From Chitinophagaceae bacterium (GTDB lineage: Bacteria; Bacteroidota; Bacteroidia; Chitinophagales; Chitinophagaceae): DNA of 15,861 bases. Both the position numbers and the translations under genes were made by a program. The notes beneath the pieces are model-generated. The model was given only the letters and a program-made list of their open reading frames with translations, was not told where the DNA came from and searched no databases. Shown here one piece after another: positions 5,641-13,639 of the stretch. The DNA lies in NCBI GenBank assembly GCA_017989935.1, contig JAGNOY010000018.1, positions 1-15,861 on the forward strand, read 5' to 3'. The first letter of the stretch is position 1; each line of letters begins with the position of its first letter.

Positions 5641-6792
5641 ATGAAAATAAATAAGTCATTATTAATCTACGTTTGTGCACTATTGTTACCACTACTGAAT
5701 GCCTCGGTTCTATTCGGGCAAAAATTTGATACAATAGTCATTATTAAAACCAAAGCAAAAAAGGACACAAGCATACTTACAACTAAAAAAGTAAATGCTA
5801 TCGATAGTAGCCGTTTTGTAAAAAGGAAAAACAAATCAACTAATTCTAACCAAAGCTATACTGGTGTTAAATCGCCATTTAAAGTAAGTTACGCTGTATT
5901 TGGTATCTATGCAGATTACATCAATGATTATGTAAAAAACTATCAATTAAATCATGGCAACCGACTTTCAAGAATACAAACTTGTAATAGAGCCCACTTC
6001 AAATTAATTGATAATATCATGAAACGTTATAGTGTGCCTAAGGAAATGAAGGCATTGGCAATAATAGAATCGGCCATGAATTGTAATGCCGTTTCGCCTG
6101 TTGGTGCTGTAGGTACATGGCAGTTCATGGAAGGAACAGCTAAAATGATGGGACTTCGTGTTGATCAAAGTATTGATGAACGAAGAGATATGTATAAGAG
6201 CACCAATGCCGCAGCTAGATACTTAAAACAATTACATGGCATGTTTCATGATTGGTTGCTAGTAATCGCATCTTATAATTGTGGCCCTGCGCCCGTTCTA
6301 AGAGCAATTAATAGTGGAATGGGAAGAAGCTTCTGGGATATCAAACCTAAATTACCCAAAGAGACTCAAAACCATGTAATGGCGTTTATTGCAACAAATG
6401 CTTTCTTAGATCGTTTTACGAATGTATTGAACATGGGCGCCTTCCCTAAAGGAGCAAAAGCCCCTAAACCAGATTTCTCTAATCTAAAAAGTATCAATAA
6501 ATCTAGTATTGAAGAAGAAACAGAAGTAGAAGATATTGTAGAAGTTAAGAAGCCAGAATTTTCTAAGGAAGAATTAGAACAAATGGCTATTTTAAAAGTA
6601 AAGGGGAACTACAAACTAGAAACTATCTCAAGAATCTTAGATGAAGATATTGTTAGACTTCGTAAGTGGAATCCTACATTCGAAAAAGATATTGTAAAAG
6701 CCACCACAACAATTCATTTAAGATTACCGATCAACAAACTAGAGAAATTTATTATTTCTAAAGAACAGATCTTAGCTGAATCGAAAAAGTAG
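5641..6792 (+). CDS. MltD-like membrane-bound lytic murein transglycosylase (SLT domain)
   Basis: This 383-aa envelope enzyme cleaves the MurNAc-GlcNAc bond of peptidoglycan, leaving 1,6-anhydro ends. It has a signal peptide at about 1-26 (hydrophobic stretch LLIYVCALLLPLLNASVLF), a basic low-complexity linker (about 35-75), and an SLT domain (about 125-255). The catalytic Glu is E143 in ALAIIESAMN. Other SLT landmarks are GAVGTWQFMEGTAKMMGL, RRDMYKSTNAAARYL, ASYNCGPAPV and FWDIKPKLPKETQNHV. The C-terminal about 75 residues (about 305-380, VKGNYKLETISRILDEDI...LRKWNP) resemble one LysM-like peptidoglycan-binding unit, a weaker call. No lipobox Cys is seen, so it is probably periplasmic. A G-run (TAGGGGGGAA) directly precedes the ATG, unusual in this window. 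truA begins 25 nt after the stop. Confidence 0.88.
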   Translation: MKINKSLLIYVCALLLPLLNASVLFGQKFDTIVIIKTKAKKDTSILTTKKVNAIDSSRFVKRKNKSTNSNQSYTGVKSPFKVSYAVFGIYADYINDYVKNYQLNHGNRLSRIQTCNRAHFKLIDNIMKRYSVPKEMKALAIIESAMNCNAVSPVGAVGTWQFMEGTAKMMGLRVDQSIDERRDMYKSTNAAARYLKQLHGMFHDWLLVIASYNCGPAPVLRAINSGMGRSFWDIKPKLPKETQNHVMAFIATNAFLDRFTNVLNMGAFPKGAKAPKPDFSNLKSINKSSIEEETEVEDIVEVKKPEFSKEELEQMAILKVKGNYKLETISRILDEDIVRLRKWNPTFEKDIVKATTTIHLRLPINKLEKFIISKEQILAESKK

Positions 6793-6817
6793 GCTTCGTT
6801 CTTTTATTTCACCTAAA

Positions 6818-7588
6818 ATGCCCAGATATTTTATTGAGGTTGCCTACAAAGGAACAAATTTTAAAGGCTTTCAAATCCAAGAACGTTTAAATACTATTCA
6901 AGGCGAAATAAATCAAGCACTGAGCATTCTTCTCAAAATAAATATTGAATCAACCACCTCAAGTCGCACGGATGCAGGCGTGCACGCTTATCAAAACTAT
7001 TTGCATGTTGATTGTTCACATGAAAATCTTGCTGGATTGACTTATAATTTAAATGCTATATTACCTTATGATATAGTCATTAAAAATATTATTCAAGTAG
7101 AAACAGATTCACATGCAAGATTTGATGCTACTAGTAGGAGTTATGTATATTTTATTAGTCAAAAAAAGAATCCATTTATCCAAGAAAGTGCTTACTACTA
7201 CCCTTTCTCATTAGACATTGATCTCATGAATCAAGGAGCAGCAATTTTTTTAAAGCATCAAGATTTTACTTCGTTTTCAAAAAAAAATACAGATGTAAAA
7301 ACTTTCATTTGCAGCTTAAAGAATGCCTATTGGCAACAAAATGAAGATACTTTAAGTTTTCATGTTGAATCGAATAGGTTTTTAAGAGGTATGGTTAGGG
7401 CCATGGTAGCTACCTTATTGAAATTAGGTAGACATAAATTGACTATTGCTGAATTTGAACAAATAATTATTCAAAGAGATTGTGTAATGGCTGATTTTAG
7501 TGCAGTAGCCAAAGGATTGTTTCTAGAAAAAGTAAATTACCCTGATCATATCTTGAATTTTACAAAAAAAGACGAAATGTCAAATTAA
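6818..7588 (+). CDS. truA: tRNA pseudouridine(38-40) synthase TruA
   Basis: This 256-aa enzyme, close to the family norm, converts uridines 38-40 in the anticodon stem-loop of tRNAs to pseudouridine. The start is MPRYFIEVAYKGTNFKGFQIQ, typical for TruA. The catalytic Asp is D52 in SSRTDAGVHA. Further landmarks are the substrate-pocket segment around RSYVYFI (about 109-115) and the C-terminal RFLRGMVRAMVATLLKLGR. All expected elements are present. It lies 25 nt after the transglycosylase and 31 nt before mutS2, so the three probably share a transcript, though their functions are unrelated. Confidence 0.96.
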   Translation: MPRYFIEVAYKGTNFKGFQIQERLNTIQGEINQALSILLKINIESTTSSRTDAGVHAYQNYLHVDCSHENLAGLTYNLNAILPYDIVIKNIIQVETDSHARFDATSRSYVYFISQKKNPFIQESAYYYPFSLDIDLMNQGAAIFLKHQDFTSFSKKNTDVKTFICSLKNAYWQQNEDTLSFHVESNRFLRGMVRAMVATLLKLGRHKLTIAEFEQIIIQRDCVMADFSAVAKGLFLEKVNYPDHILNFTKKDEMSN

Positions 7589-7619
7589 AAAATCAACTTT
7601 GATTTCTGGTTAAGCCAAT

Positions 7620-9707
7620 ATGCAAATTTATCCGACCAATTTAATTGAGCAACTTGATTTTGGATTTATAAGTTCCAAATTAGAAGCTAATTGCTTCGGC
7701 AAAAACGCGAAGCAAATGGCTTCTTCAATTAAACCGATTTCATCATACAAAGGCATACAAAGGCAACTGAATGAAACTAACGAACTCTTGTTATCTATCC
7801 ATAAAGGAGATTCAATTTCGGCCCTTCAATATCCGGAAATTGACAAAGAACTTCATCTACTTGGTATTCAAGACGCCGTGCTACAAGCTAAGCAATTTCA
7901 TCAACTAAGAAATCTATTAAAAATAGCCAATGAAGTTATCAATTTTTATAAAGATAAACAAGATGTATATCCGTGCCTATATGATGTATGGAGTCGAATA
8001 GAAATAGACAAACAAATCATAGGGCAAATTGATGAAATGATTGACAAGGATGCCATCGTGTTAGATCAAGCTTCACAAGAACTTAAAGAAATCAGACTTG
8101 AATTAAAAGATAACAGAACAAAAACAGACCGTATATATAGATCACATATACAACGATTGAAAAAATTAGGTCATTTGGCAGAATTTGACGAGAGTTTTGT
8201 TAACGGTCGAAGGGTACTTTGTGTGCTAGCCGAACATAAAAGAGAAGTTAAAGGAATCATTTTAGGCCAATCTACTACAGGAAAAATAAGCTTTATTGAA
8301 CCTCAAAATGTGATAGAATTGAATAATGATCGTATTCAATTGGAGGAAGATGAAAAAAAGGAAATACTCAGAATCATGAAAATGCTCACTGAATATATTC
8401 AGCCATTTTCAAGTCAACTTGCTGAGAAATACCAAATGATTTGTGAGTTAGATTTTATCATCGGAAAAGCTAAATTAGGTAAGGAGATGAATGCGACTAA
8501 ACCTATTGTACTTAAACAAGGCGTTCAGCGTTGCTGTTTAGTCAATGCCTTTCATCCTGTTCTATATTTACAAAACCAAGAAAATAAAAAAACCACGATT
8601 CCGATCAATTGCCAATTCGTAGACCAACAACGTATCATGATCATCAGTGGTCCAAATGCTGGAGGCAAATCGATTACTTTAAAAACTATTGGATTATTAC
8701 AATTGATGTTGCAATCAGGCTTATTAATACCCGTTTCGGCCAAAAGTGAATTTAGCATAAAACAAAAATTATTTGGAGACATTGGTGATCATCAAAGTAT
8801 AGAAGATGGCTTAAGTACTTATAGTTCTCGCTTGATAAAAATGAAATATTTTTTAGCCAATACTGATCAGCATACCTTATTCTTAATAGATGAATTTGGT
8901 ACAGGTAGTGACCCAGACATGGGTGGCGCAATGGCCGAGGTGATACTTGATCAATTAAATCGGACTAAAGCCCATGGCGTAGCTACCACACACTTTACAA
9001 ATTTGAAGCTCTTTGCAAATCATGAGGAAGGAATTTTTAATGCCTGTATGCTGTTTAATAATAAAACATTGAAGCCATTGTACGAATTGCATCTTGGTGA
9101 ACCTGGTAGCTCATTCACCTTTGAAGTAGCAGAAAAAATAGGACTGCCTTATGAAGTGATAGAGCAAGCCAAAAGCAAATTGAGTGATGAGAAATTAAAA
9201 ATGGACAAACTATTAAATCAACTTCAAATTGAAAAAAATGCCCTTGCGAAGTTGAAAAAAGATTTGCAAAAGCAAATGAGTAAAACAACTGCTGAGAAAA
9301 GAGAGTTTCAATCGTTGAATGACAAAATGGAAATAGATATTCAAAAACAACTTTCACAAAAAGAAGAAAAACAAAAACTCTTTGAACTCGGTAAAAAATT
9401 ACAACAACTTACTCAAGAATGGTCGACAAATAAAAATAAGAAAGAGATTATTTCAAAGTTTGTGAAAATTGCAGGTTACGAACAATTCAAGAAAAAAGAA
9501 CAGGAAGAACTAGAAAAAAGCGAAGCATTTAAAGAAAAGAAAATAAAGGCCCTAATGACAAAAATAGATATTGGCACTAAAGTAAGAATGTTGAAAAGTA
9601 AAGAAATTGGGGTGATTAAAGAAATCAAAGAACATAGAGCTAGGGTTCAGTTTGGCCGAATAGAAATGAATGTAGGCATTGAAAAACTGGAAATTGTAAT
9701 TGTTTAG
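7620..9707 (+). CDS. MutS2-like DNA-binding ATPase lacking the Smr domain
   Basis: This 695-aa MutS-family protein starts MQIYPTNLIEQLDFGFISSK. The core and clamp regions are at about 1-310. The ABC-type ATPase has Walker A GPNAGGKS (344-351), Walker B LFLIDEFGTGSDP with D424 and E425, and the following ATTHFTNLK switch. A long charged coiled coil (about 520-640) precedes a small beta-rich end (DIGTKVRMLKSKEIGVIKEI... to 695). MutS2 proteins act in suppression of recombination and, in Bacillus, in rescue of collided ribosomes. The usual C-terminal Smr nuclease or ribosome-splitting domain is absent: the protein stops where it would begin, and the reading frame is not open downstream. At 695 aa it is about 90 shorter than B. 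subtilis MutS2. This may be a lineage-typical short form and not damage. Function is therefore uncertain beyond DNA- or ribosome-linked ATPase. Confidence 0.9.
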   Translation: MQIYPTNLIEQLDFGFISSKLEANCFGKNAKQMASSIKPISSYKGIQRQLNETNELLLSIHKGDSISALQYPEIDKELHLLGIQDAVLQAKQFHQLRNLLKIANEVINFYKDKQDVYPCLYDVWSRIEIDKQIIGQIDEMIDKDAIVLDQASQELKEIRLELKDNRTKTDRIYRSHIQRLKKLGHLAEFDESFVNGRRVLCVLAEHKREVKGIILGQSTTGKISFIEPQNVIELNNDRIQLEEDEKKEILRIMKMLTEYIQPFSSQLAEKYQMICELDFIIGKAKLGKEMNATKPIVLKQGVQRCCLVNAFHPVLYLQNQENKKTTIPINCQFVDQQRIMIISGPNAGGKSITLKTIGLLQLMLQSGLLIPVSAKSEFSIKQKLFGDIGDHQSIEDGLSTYSSRLIKMKYFLANTDQHTLFLIDEFGTGSDPDMGGAMAEVILDQLNRTKAHGVATTHFTNLKLFANHEEGIFNACMLFNNKTLKPLYELHLGEPGSSFTFEVAEKIGLPYEVIEQAKSKLSDEKLKMDKLLNQLQIEKNALAKLKKDLQKQMSKTTAEKREFQSLNDKMEIDIQKQLSQKEEKQKLFELGKKLQQLTQEWSTNKNKKEIISKFVKIAGYEQFKKKEQEELEKSEAFKEKKIKALMTKIDIGTKVRMLKSKEIGVIKEIKEHRARVQFGRIEMNVGIEKLEIVIV

Positions 9708-9718
9708 TAATCTAGTTA

Positions 9719-9745
9719 TTACAATATAGAATTTAAATATTGTAA
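9719..9745. repeat. Perfect 9-bp inverted repeat just after mutS2
   Basis: TTACAATAT (9719-9727) and ATATTGTAA (9737-9745) flank a 9-nt loop, 11 nt after the mutS2 stop. There is no T-run, so it is not a standard terminator. It could slow polymerase, protect the mRNA 3' end or bind a protein. Confidence 0.55.
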
Positions 9746-9773
9746 CCGAATCATAAGATATTTTAAAGTAAGA

Positions 9774-9847
9774 ATTGCGGCAGGGATAGTAGTGAAAATC
9801 CCACACGCCTCGTGTGGATTGTAACGAATAGCCCGCAGTCCGCCCAA
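9774..9847 (-). repeat. Intergenic repeat R2: inverted, shorter copy of R1
   Basis: Read on the minus strand, this 74-nt element begins TTGGGCGG, then GGGCTATTCGTTACAAT, a central hairpin, and an end segment with TTTTCACTACTATCC and TGCCGCAAT. The last 29 nt match R1 at 26 positions by eye, and the first 8 nt match exactly. The centre is a perfect 7-bp hairpin, CCACACG (9801-9807), loop CCT, CGTGTGG (9811-9817). This differs in sequence from the longer hairpin of R1 but sits at the same place between the same arms. It lies between the convergent 3' ends of mutS2 and the gene at 9852-10262. It has no T-tract, so if it ends transcription it does so in a non-standard way. Confidence 0.75.
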
Positions 9848-9851
9848 AGAA

Positions 9852-10262
9852 TCAAGATGAAATTGGAGGCAAAGTTTCTTGCAAATTTCTCAACATCACC
9901 ACTTGATAAGTATCAATTAATGGTTGATTTTGGTATGTATGAACTTTGCAAATTCCTAATTTAAACGCGGGATAAATAGTCAATAATTCTATTTTCTCTT
10001 GATCATCAAAATTAAAATACATGTCTTTGCAAATATTTTTCTGATCGAAAATTCGATAAAACAATTTTGTTTGACCATTGCTTGTATTTTCGACTATAGG
10101 CAAATTGGGTGTTGGGATTGAATATGCGTATGTAGATTGTGAAGCATTGTCTCTGGGCATAATCACTGTTTCTTTTTTATAAATCAATTTAAGAAACACA
10201 AGCAAGATGAGAAAAGGAAAAAAATTGCTCAAACTAGATAGCTTAATTTGAAGTGATTTCAT
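9852..10262 (-). CDS. Hypothetical membrane-anchored protein
   Basis: I do not recognise this 136-aa protein. It has an N-terminal hydrophobic stretch (about 14-27, FFPFLILLVFLKLI) flanked by positive residues, consistent with a single anchor with the rest on the outer side or an uncleaved signal. The remaining about 105 residues are polar and look like a small beta-rich domain (for example KLFYRIFDQKN, DMYFNFDDQEKIELLTIYP, VHTYQNQPLIDTYQVVML). Two Cys are present, in QKNICKD and KLGICKV, which could pair if exported. It is convergent with mutS2 across R2 and lies 145 nt downstream of queG on the same strand, so it could be read from the queG promoter. Coding status is supported by length, a sensible topology and lack of a competing frame, but not by any known family. 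Confidence 0.6.
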   Translation of the reverse strand: MKSLQIKLSSLSNFFPFLILLVFLKLIYKKETVIMPRDNASQSTYAYSIPTPNLPIVENTSNGQTKLFYRIFDQKNICKDMYFNFDDQEKIELLTIYPAFKLGICKVHTYQNQPLIDTYQVVMLRNLQETLPPISS

Positions 10263-10407
10263 AAATAAGAATTGAAATATAAAAGAACAACTATAAATTT
10301 CATTTTCAAAATTGGATTAAAAAACTTAACAAAATTTTAGACTCACCCAAAGACTTCAAATGCCAGTTTCCTTATGAACGAATTGGCGTTATGATAAGAC
10401 TTAATCT

Positions 10408-11340
10408 TTACAAATTCTTTTTACTTAAAAAATGAATGTTTCTTTTCAGACCATTATATTTTGTTCTTTTTACAGGTGAATTTTTAAATACCTTGGTAAA
10501 CACATCCTCTGTAATTTCTTCCCATTCACTTTGTTCGAAAGTAATAAATTCTTTAGGTGCAAATGCTGGTTCTTGGGTTGGTTTTGCAAATTTATTCCAT
10601 GGGCAAACATCTTGACAAACATCGCAACCAAAAATCCAATCATTCCAATTTAAGGTAGTATTGAACAAGGCTTCTTTTAATTCAATGGTAAAATATGAAA
10701 TACACTTACTTCCATCGATAACTTTGTTTGGTAAAATGGCTTCTGTTGGACAGGCGTCGATGCATTTAGTGCATGATCCACAATAATCCTGAACAAAAGG
10801 ATCATCATAATCTAATTCTAGGTCGATAATTAAAGTAGCAATAAAAAAAAATGAACCTGCTTGTCTAGTCAGCAAATTACCATTTTTACCCACCCACCCT
10901 AATCCACTTTTTAAGGCCCAAGCACGTTCTAAAACAGGCGCACTATCAACGAAGCCACGACCACAAACTTCGCCAATTTCTTGATGAATAAAATCGATCA
11001 AGGATTTAAGTTTAGATTTGATAACCTCATGATAATCGTTTCCATAGGCGTATTTAGACACTTTATAGGTATGCTCGGGTTGTTTCTTTTCTGGGAAGTA
11101 ATTCAAGATTAGTGTAACCACGCTTTTTGCTCCTTCTACTAGCAATCTTGGATCAACACGTTTATCGAAATGATTTTCCATATAAGACATTTGTCCATGA
11201 AATCCTTGATTAAGCCATGATTCAAGACGTTTGGCATCATCGTTCAATCTTGTTGCTTTTGCTATTCCGCAAGACATAAAACCTAATTCAGTTGCCTTAG
11301 TTTTTATTAGGTTCGTGTATTTACCATTCATCATTCTCAT
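10408..11340 (-). CDS. queG: Epoxyqueuosine reductase QueG
   Basis: This 310-aa cytosolic iron-sulfur and cobalamin enzyme catalyses the last step of queuosine synthesis on tRNA, reducing epoxyqueuosine to queuosine. Landmarks are LGFMSCGIAKA near the start, SKYAYGNDYH, and the conserved VDSAPVLERAWALKSGLGWVG with putative general acid D132. Two [4Fe-4S] sites have cysteines 187, 190, 193 and 197 (CGSCTKCIDAC), 213, and 239, 242 and 246 (CDVCQDVC). The C-terminal HEAT-like extension of longer QueG forms is largely absent, as in many Bacteroidota; the end is a short basic tail. The start is ambiguous among Met 1, 3 and 4 (11340, 11334, 11331). It diverges from the protease operon, with 80 nt between the start codons. 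No other queuosine gene is in the window. Confidence 0.95.
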   Translation of the reverse strand: MRMMNGKYTNLIKTKATELGFMSCGIAKATRLNDDAKRLESWLNQGFHGQMSYMENHFDKRVDPRLLVEGAKSVVTLILNYFPEKKQPEHTYKVSKYAYGNDYHEVIKSKLKSLIDFIHQEIGEVCGRGFVDSAPVLERAWALKSGLGWVGKNGNLLTRQAGSFFFIATLIIDLELDYDDPFVQDYCGSCTKCIDACPTEAILPNKVIDGSKCISYFTIELKEALFNTTLNWNDWIFGCDVCQDVCPWNKFAKPTQEPAFAPKEFITFEQSEWEEITEDVFTKVFKNSPVKRTKYNGLKRNIHFLSKKNL

Positions 11341-11390
11341 GTGAAAATAAAGATAATTTATACATTTATTAACTAGCGCGTCCTTAACTT

Positions 11391-11399
11391 TACCTTTTG
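11391..11399 (+). promoter_or_regulatory. Possible -7 region for the protease operon
   Basis: TACCTTTTG resembles TAnnTTTG with one extra T, and ends 21 nt before the chosen ATG. No -33 TTG lies at the usual distance. If real, it excludes the upstream in-frame TTG at 11397 as a start. Confidence 0.3.
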
Positions 11400-11420
11400 T
11401 TGAAATACAATGTATATTTT

Positions 11421-13634
11421 ATGAACAAACAGGCATTATTCCCTCTACTATTTTTATTAGCAATCGGCGTTTTCTTTTCTTTTAAAATGATTGCAGATAA
11501 AAAAGAAATGCTTGCTGAATATGGGCAATCTGAATTAAGTATAGAGCCATATAAGCAAGATGAAAATCAAAAACTTACTAAAAGTCAGGCAATCCAAGAA
11601 ACAATTACACGTGTGATTAAGGATGGACATTATTCTCCTAAAAATATCAATGATGAGTTTTCAAAAAAAGTCTATGAGAAATATTTAGAAATGACAGACT
11701 TTGGAAAATTGTTTTTTCTAGAATCCGACATCAACGAATTTGACGTGTATGAGGAACAAATCGACGATCAAATATTTACTGCAAAAACTAATTTGCCCGA
11801 TTTAGTAACGGCTAGAATTAAACAGCGAATGAAAGAAGCAGAATCTTATTACAAGGAAGCTTTGAAAGAGCCATTTAGTTTTGAGTCTGAAGATGAAATT
11901 GAATTAGATGGTAAGAAACTAACATGGTGCAAAGATCAAACGGATTTAAAAAATAGATGGTATCAGAACATGAAATTCCGAACTCTTTCTAGATTAACTG
12001 AACTGAAGGATGAGCAAAAAACAATTGCAGAAAAAAAAGTAAAATTAAAAACAGATACTTTATGGTCAAATGCTCAATTAGAAGCAAAAGCCAGAGCCAA
12101 TGTAGAAAAAAGTTTGGCTAACTATTTCAAGCGATTAAATAAAATTAGTGACCAAGACCGCTTTGCTACATATATCAATAGTATTTGCCATGTGGTGGAT
12201 CCACATACCGATTTTTTTCCGCCAAAAGATAAGCAACGATTTGATGAGGAAATGAGTGGAAGCTTTTTTGGCATTGGTGCTTTACTTAAAGATGAATCAG
12301 GCGCTTGCACCATACAATCAATAGTAACTGGAAGTCCTTGTTGGAAAGAAGGACATTTAAAAGCTGGTGACATTATTCAAAAAGTGGCTCAAGGAGATGA
12401 AGAACCTGTAGATATTTCCGGCTGGGATACTGATGATATTATTCAATTAATTCGTGGTAAAGAAGGAAGTATAGTAAAACTCACTATCAAACATTTAAAT
12501 GGAAATACAGAAGTGATTAGTATAAAGCGAGGTAAGGTAGAACTTGAAAATACTTTTGCTAAATCAGCCATCATTAAAATGGGCAATATGCAAATCGGGT
12601 ATATTCTACTTCCAGAGTTTTATGCCGACTTTAATTCTAGTAATGGAAGACGATGTGCAGTTGATATGCGAAAGGAAATAGAGAAACTTAAAAGCGAAAA
12701 TGTACATGGGATTATTATAGATTTAAGATTTAATGGAGGTGGTTCATTAAATGACGTAGTAGAGATTGGAGGTATGTTTGTAGATAAAGGCCCCATTGTT
12801 CAGGTTAAATCAAAAGACTCACCACCTCAAGCTTTAAATGATAGAGAAAGTGGTGTACTTTACGATGGTCCGTTAGCTATTATGATTAATCAAGGAAGTG
12901 CTTCTGCTTCTGAAATTCTTGCTGCAGCTATGCAAGATTACAAACGTGCCGTCATTATTGGAACTACTTCTTTTGGCAAAGGAACCGTACAGCGAGTTTT
13001 TCCACTTGAAGACTTTTATCAAGGTGATGCCTCATTATTACCTTTCGGTTCTATAAAATTAACCTTACAAAAATTTTATCGCATCAATGGAGGTTCTACT
13101 CAATTAAAAGGAGTAACTCCAGATATTTTACTTCCTGACCCGTATGAGTATTTAGAAATTGGAGAAAGAAAAGATTCAAATTCATTGGCATGGGATCAAG
13201 TAGCTAAGGCAGATTATAAACCTTTAAAAAACAATGTCGACTTTCTTCAATTGAATGAGATGTCACAAAAAAGAATTGCTTCAAATCAAAGCTTCAGTTT
13301 GATTACACAAAATGCCTTACGCATGAAAAAGCAAAATGAAATCAATCGCTATCCTTTGAATGAGAAAAAATATCAAGCTCAAATTAAGGAGAACAAAGAC
13401 ATTAGCAAAAAATTAGAAGATTTAGATAAGGACAAAAAGCTTATTACTTTGGCAAATACAAAAGCCGACCTTCCTTCAATTCAAATTGATACTACCTCTA
13501 GGAATAAAAATGAAGAATGGCTAAAGACTTTAAGAAAAGATCCATATGTGTCTGAAGCGAGTAATGTGATCTTAGATTGGATCAAACAAAGTAAAGGAGA
13601 AACCTTAGGCAAAGTGACTAATCCTAAAAATTAA
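11421..13634 (+). CDS. Tail-specific (C-terminal processing) protease, S41 family, Tsp/Prc-like
   Basis: This 737-aa serine protease is membrane-anchored or periplasmic and degrades or trims proteins from their C-termini. The N-terminal hydrophobic stretch (about 6-22, LFPLLFLLAIGVFFSF) is a signal or anchor. A helical N-domain follows (about 40-260, with HYSPKNINDEFSKKVYEKYL), then PDZ (about 275-365, GIGALLKDESGACTIQ, GHLKAGDII) and the S41 catalytic core (about 385-570). The catalytic dyad is S495 in GSASASEILAAAMQDY and K520 in TSFGKGTVQ; the 25-residue spacing matches CtpB and Tsp. The C-terminal part (about 600-725) matches the Tsp-type DUF3340 region. The ATG at 11421 is preferred over the in-frame TTG at 11397 because it directly starts the signal sequence. 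The next gene starts 5 nt after the stop, so they are cotranscribed. Confidence 0.93.
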   Translation: MNKQALFPLLFLLAIGVFFSFKMIADKKEMLAEYGQSELSIEPYKQDENQKLTKSQAIQETITRVIKDGHYSPKNINDEFSKKVYEKYLEMTDFGKLFFLESDINEFDVYEEQIDDQIFTAKTNLPDLVTARIKQRMKEAESYYKEALKEPFSFESEDEIELDGKKLTWCKDQTDLKNRWYQNMKFRTLSRLTELKDEQKTIAEKKVKLKTDTLWSNAQLEAKARANVEKSLANYFKRLNKISDQDRFATYINSICHVVDPHTDFFPPKDKQRFDEEMSGSFFGIGALLKDESGACTIQSIVTGSPCWKEGHLKAGDIIQKVAQGDEEPVDISGWDTDDIIQLIRGKEGSIVKLTIKHLNGNTEVISIKRGKVELENTFAKSAIIKMGNMQIGYILLPEFYADFNSSNGRRCAVDMRKEIEKLKSENVHGIIIDLRFNGGGSLNDVVEIGGMFVDKGPIVQVKSKDSPPQALNDRESGVLYDGPLAIMINQGSASASEILAAAMQDYKRAVIIGTTSFGKGTVQRVFPLEDFYQGDASLLPFGSIKLTLQKFYRINGGSTQLKGVTPDILLPDPYEYLEIGERKDSNSLAWDQVAKADYKPLKNNVDFLQLNEMSQKRIASNQSFSLITQNALRMKKQNEINRYPLNEKKYQAQIKENKDISKKLEDLDKDKKLITLANTKADLPSIQIDTTSRNKNEEWLKTLRKDPYVSEASNVILDWIKQSKGETLGKVTNPKN

Positions 13635-13639
13635 TTTTT

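Noticed and set aside
10360..10390. Weak hairpin GCCA/TGGC between queG and the orphan gene
   Set aside because: Only four base pairs can form and no T-run follows; this is within chance expectation.
11397..11420. TTG start for the tail-specific protease, eight residues upstream
   Set aside because: The ATG at 11421 directly precedes the signal-like hydrophobic stretch and the TTG lies in the putative -7 region.
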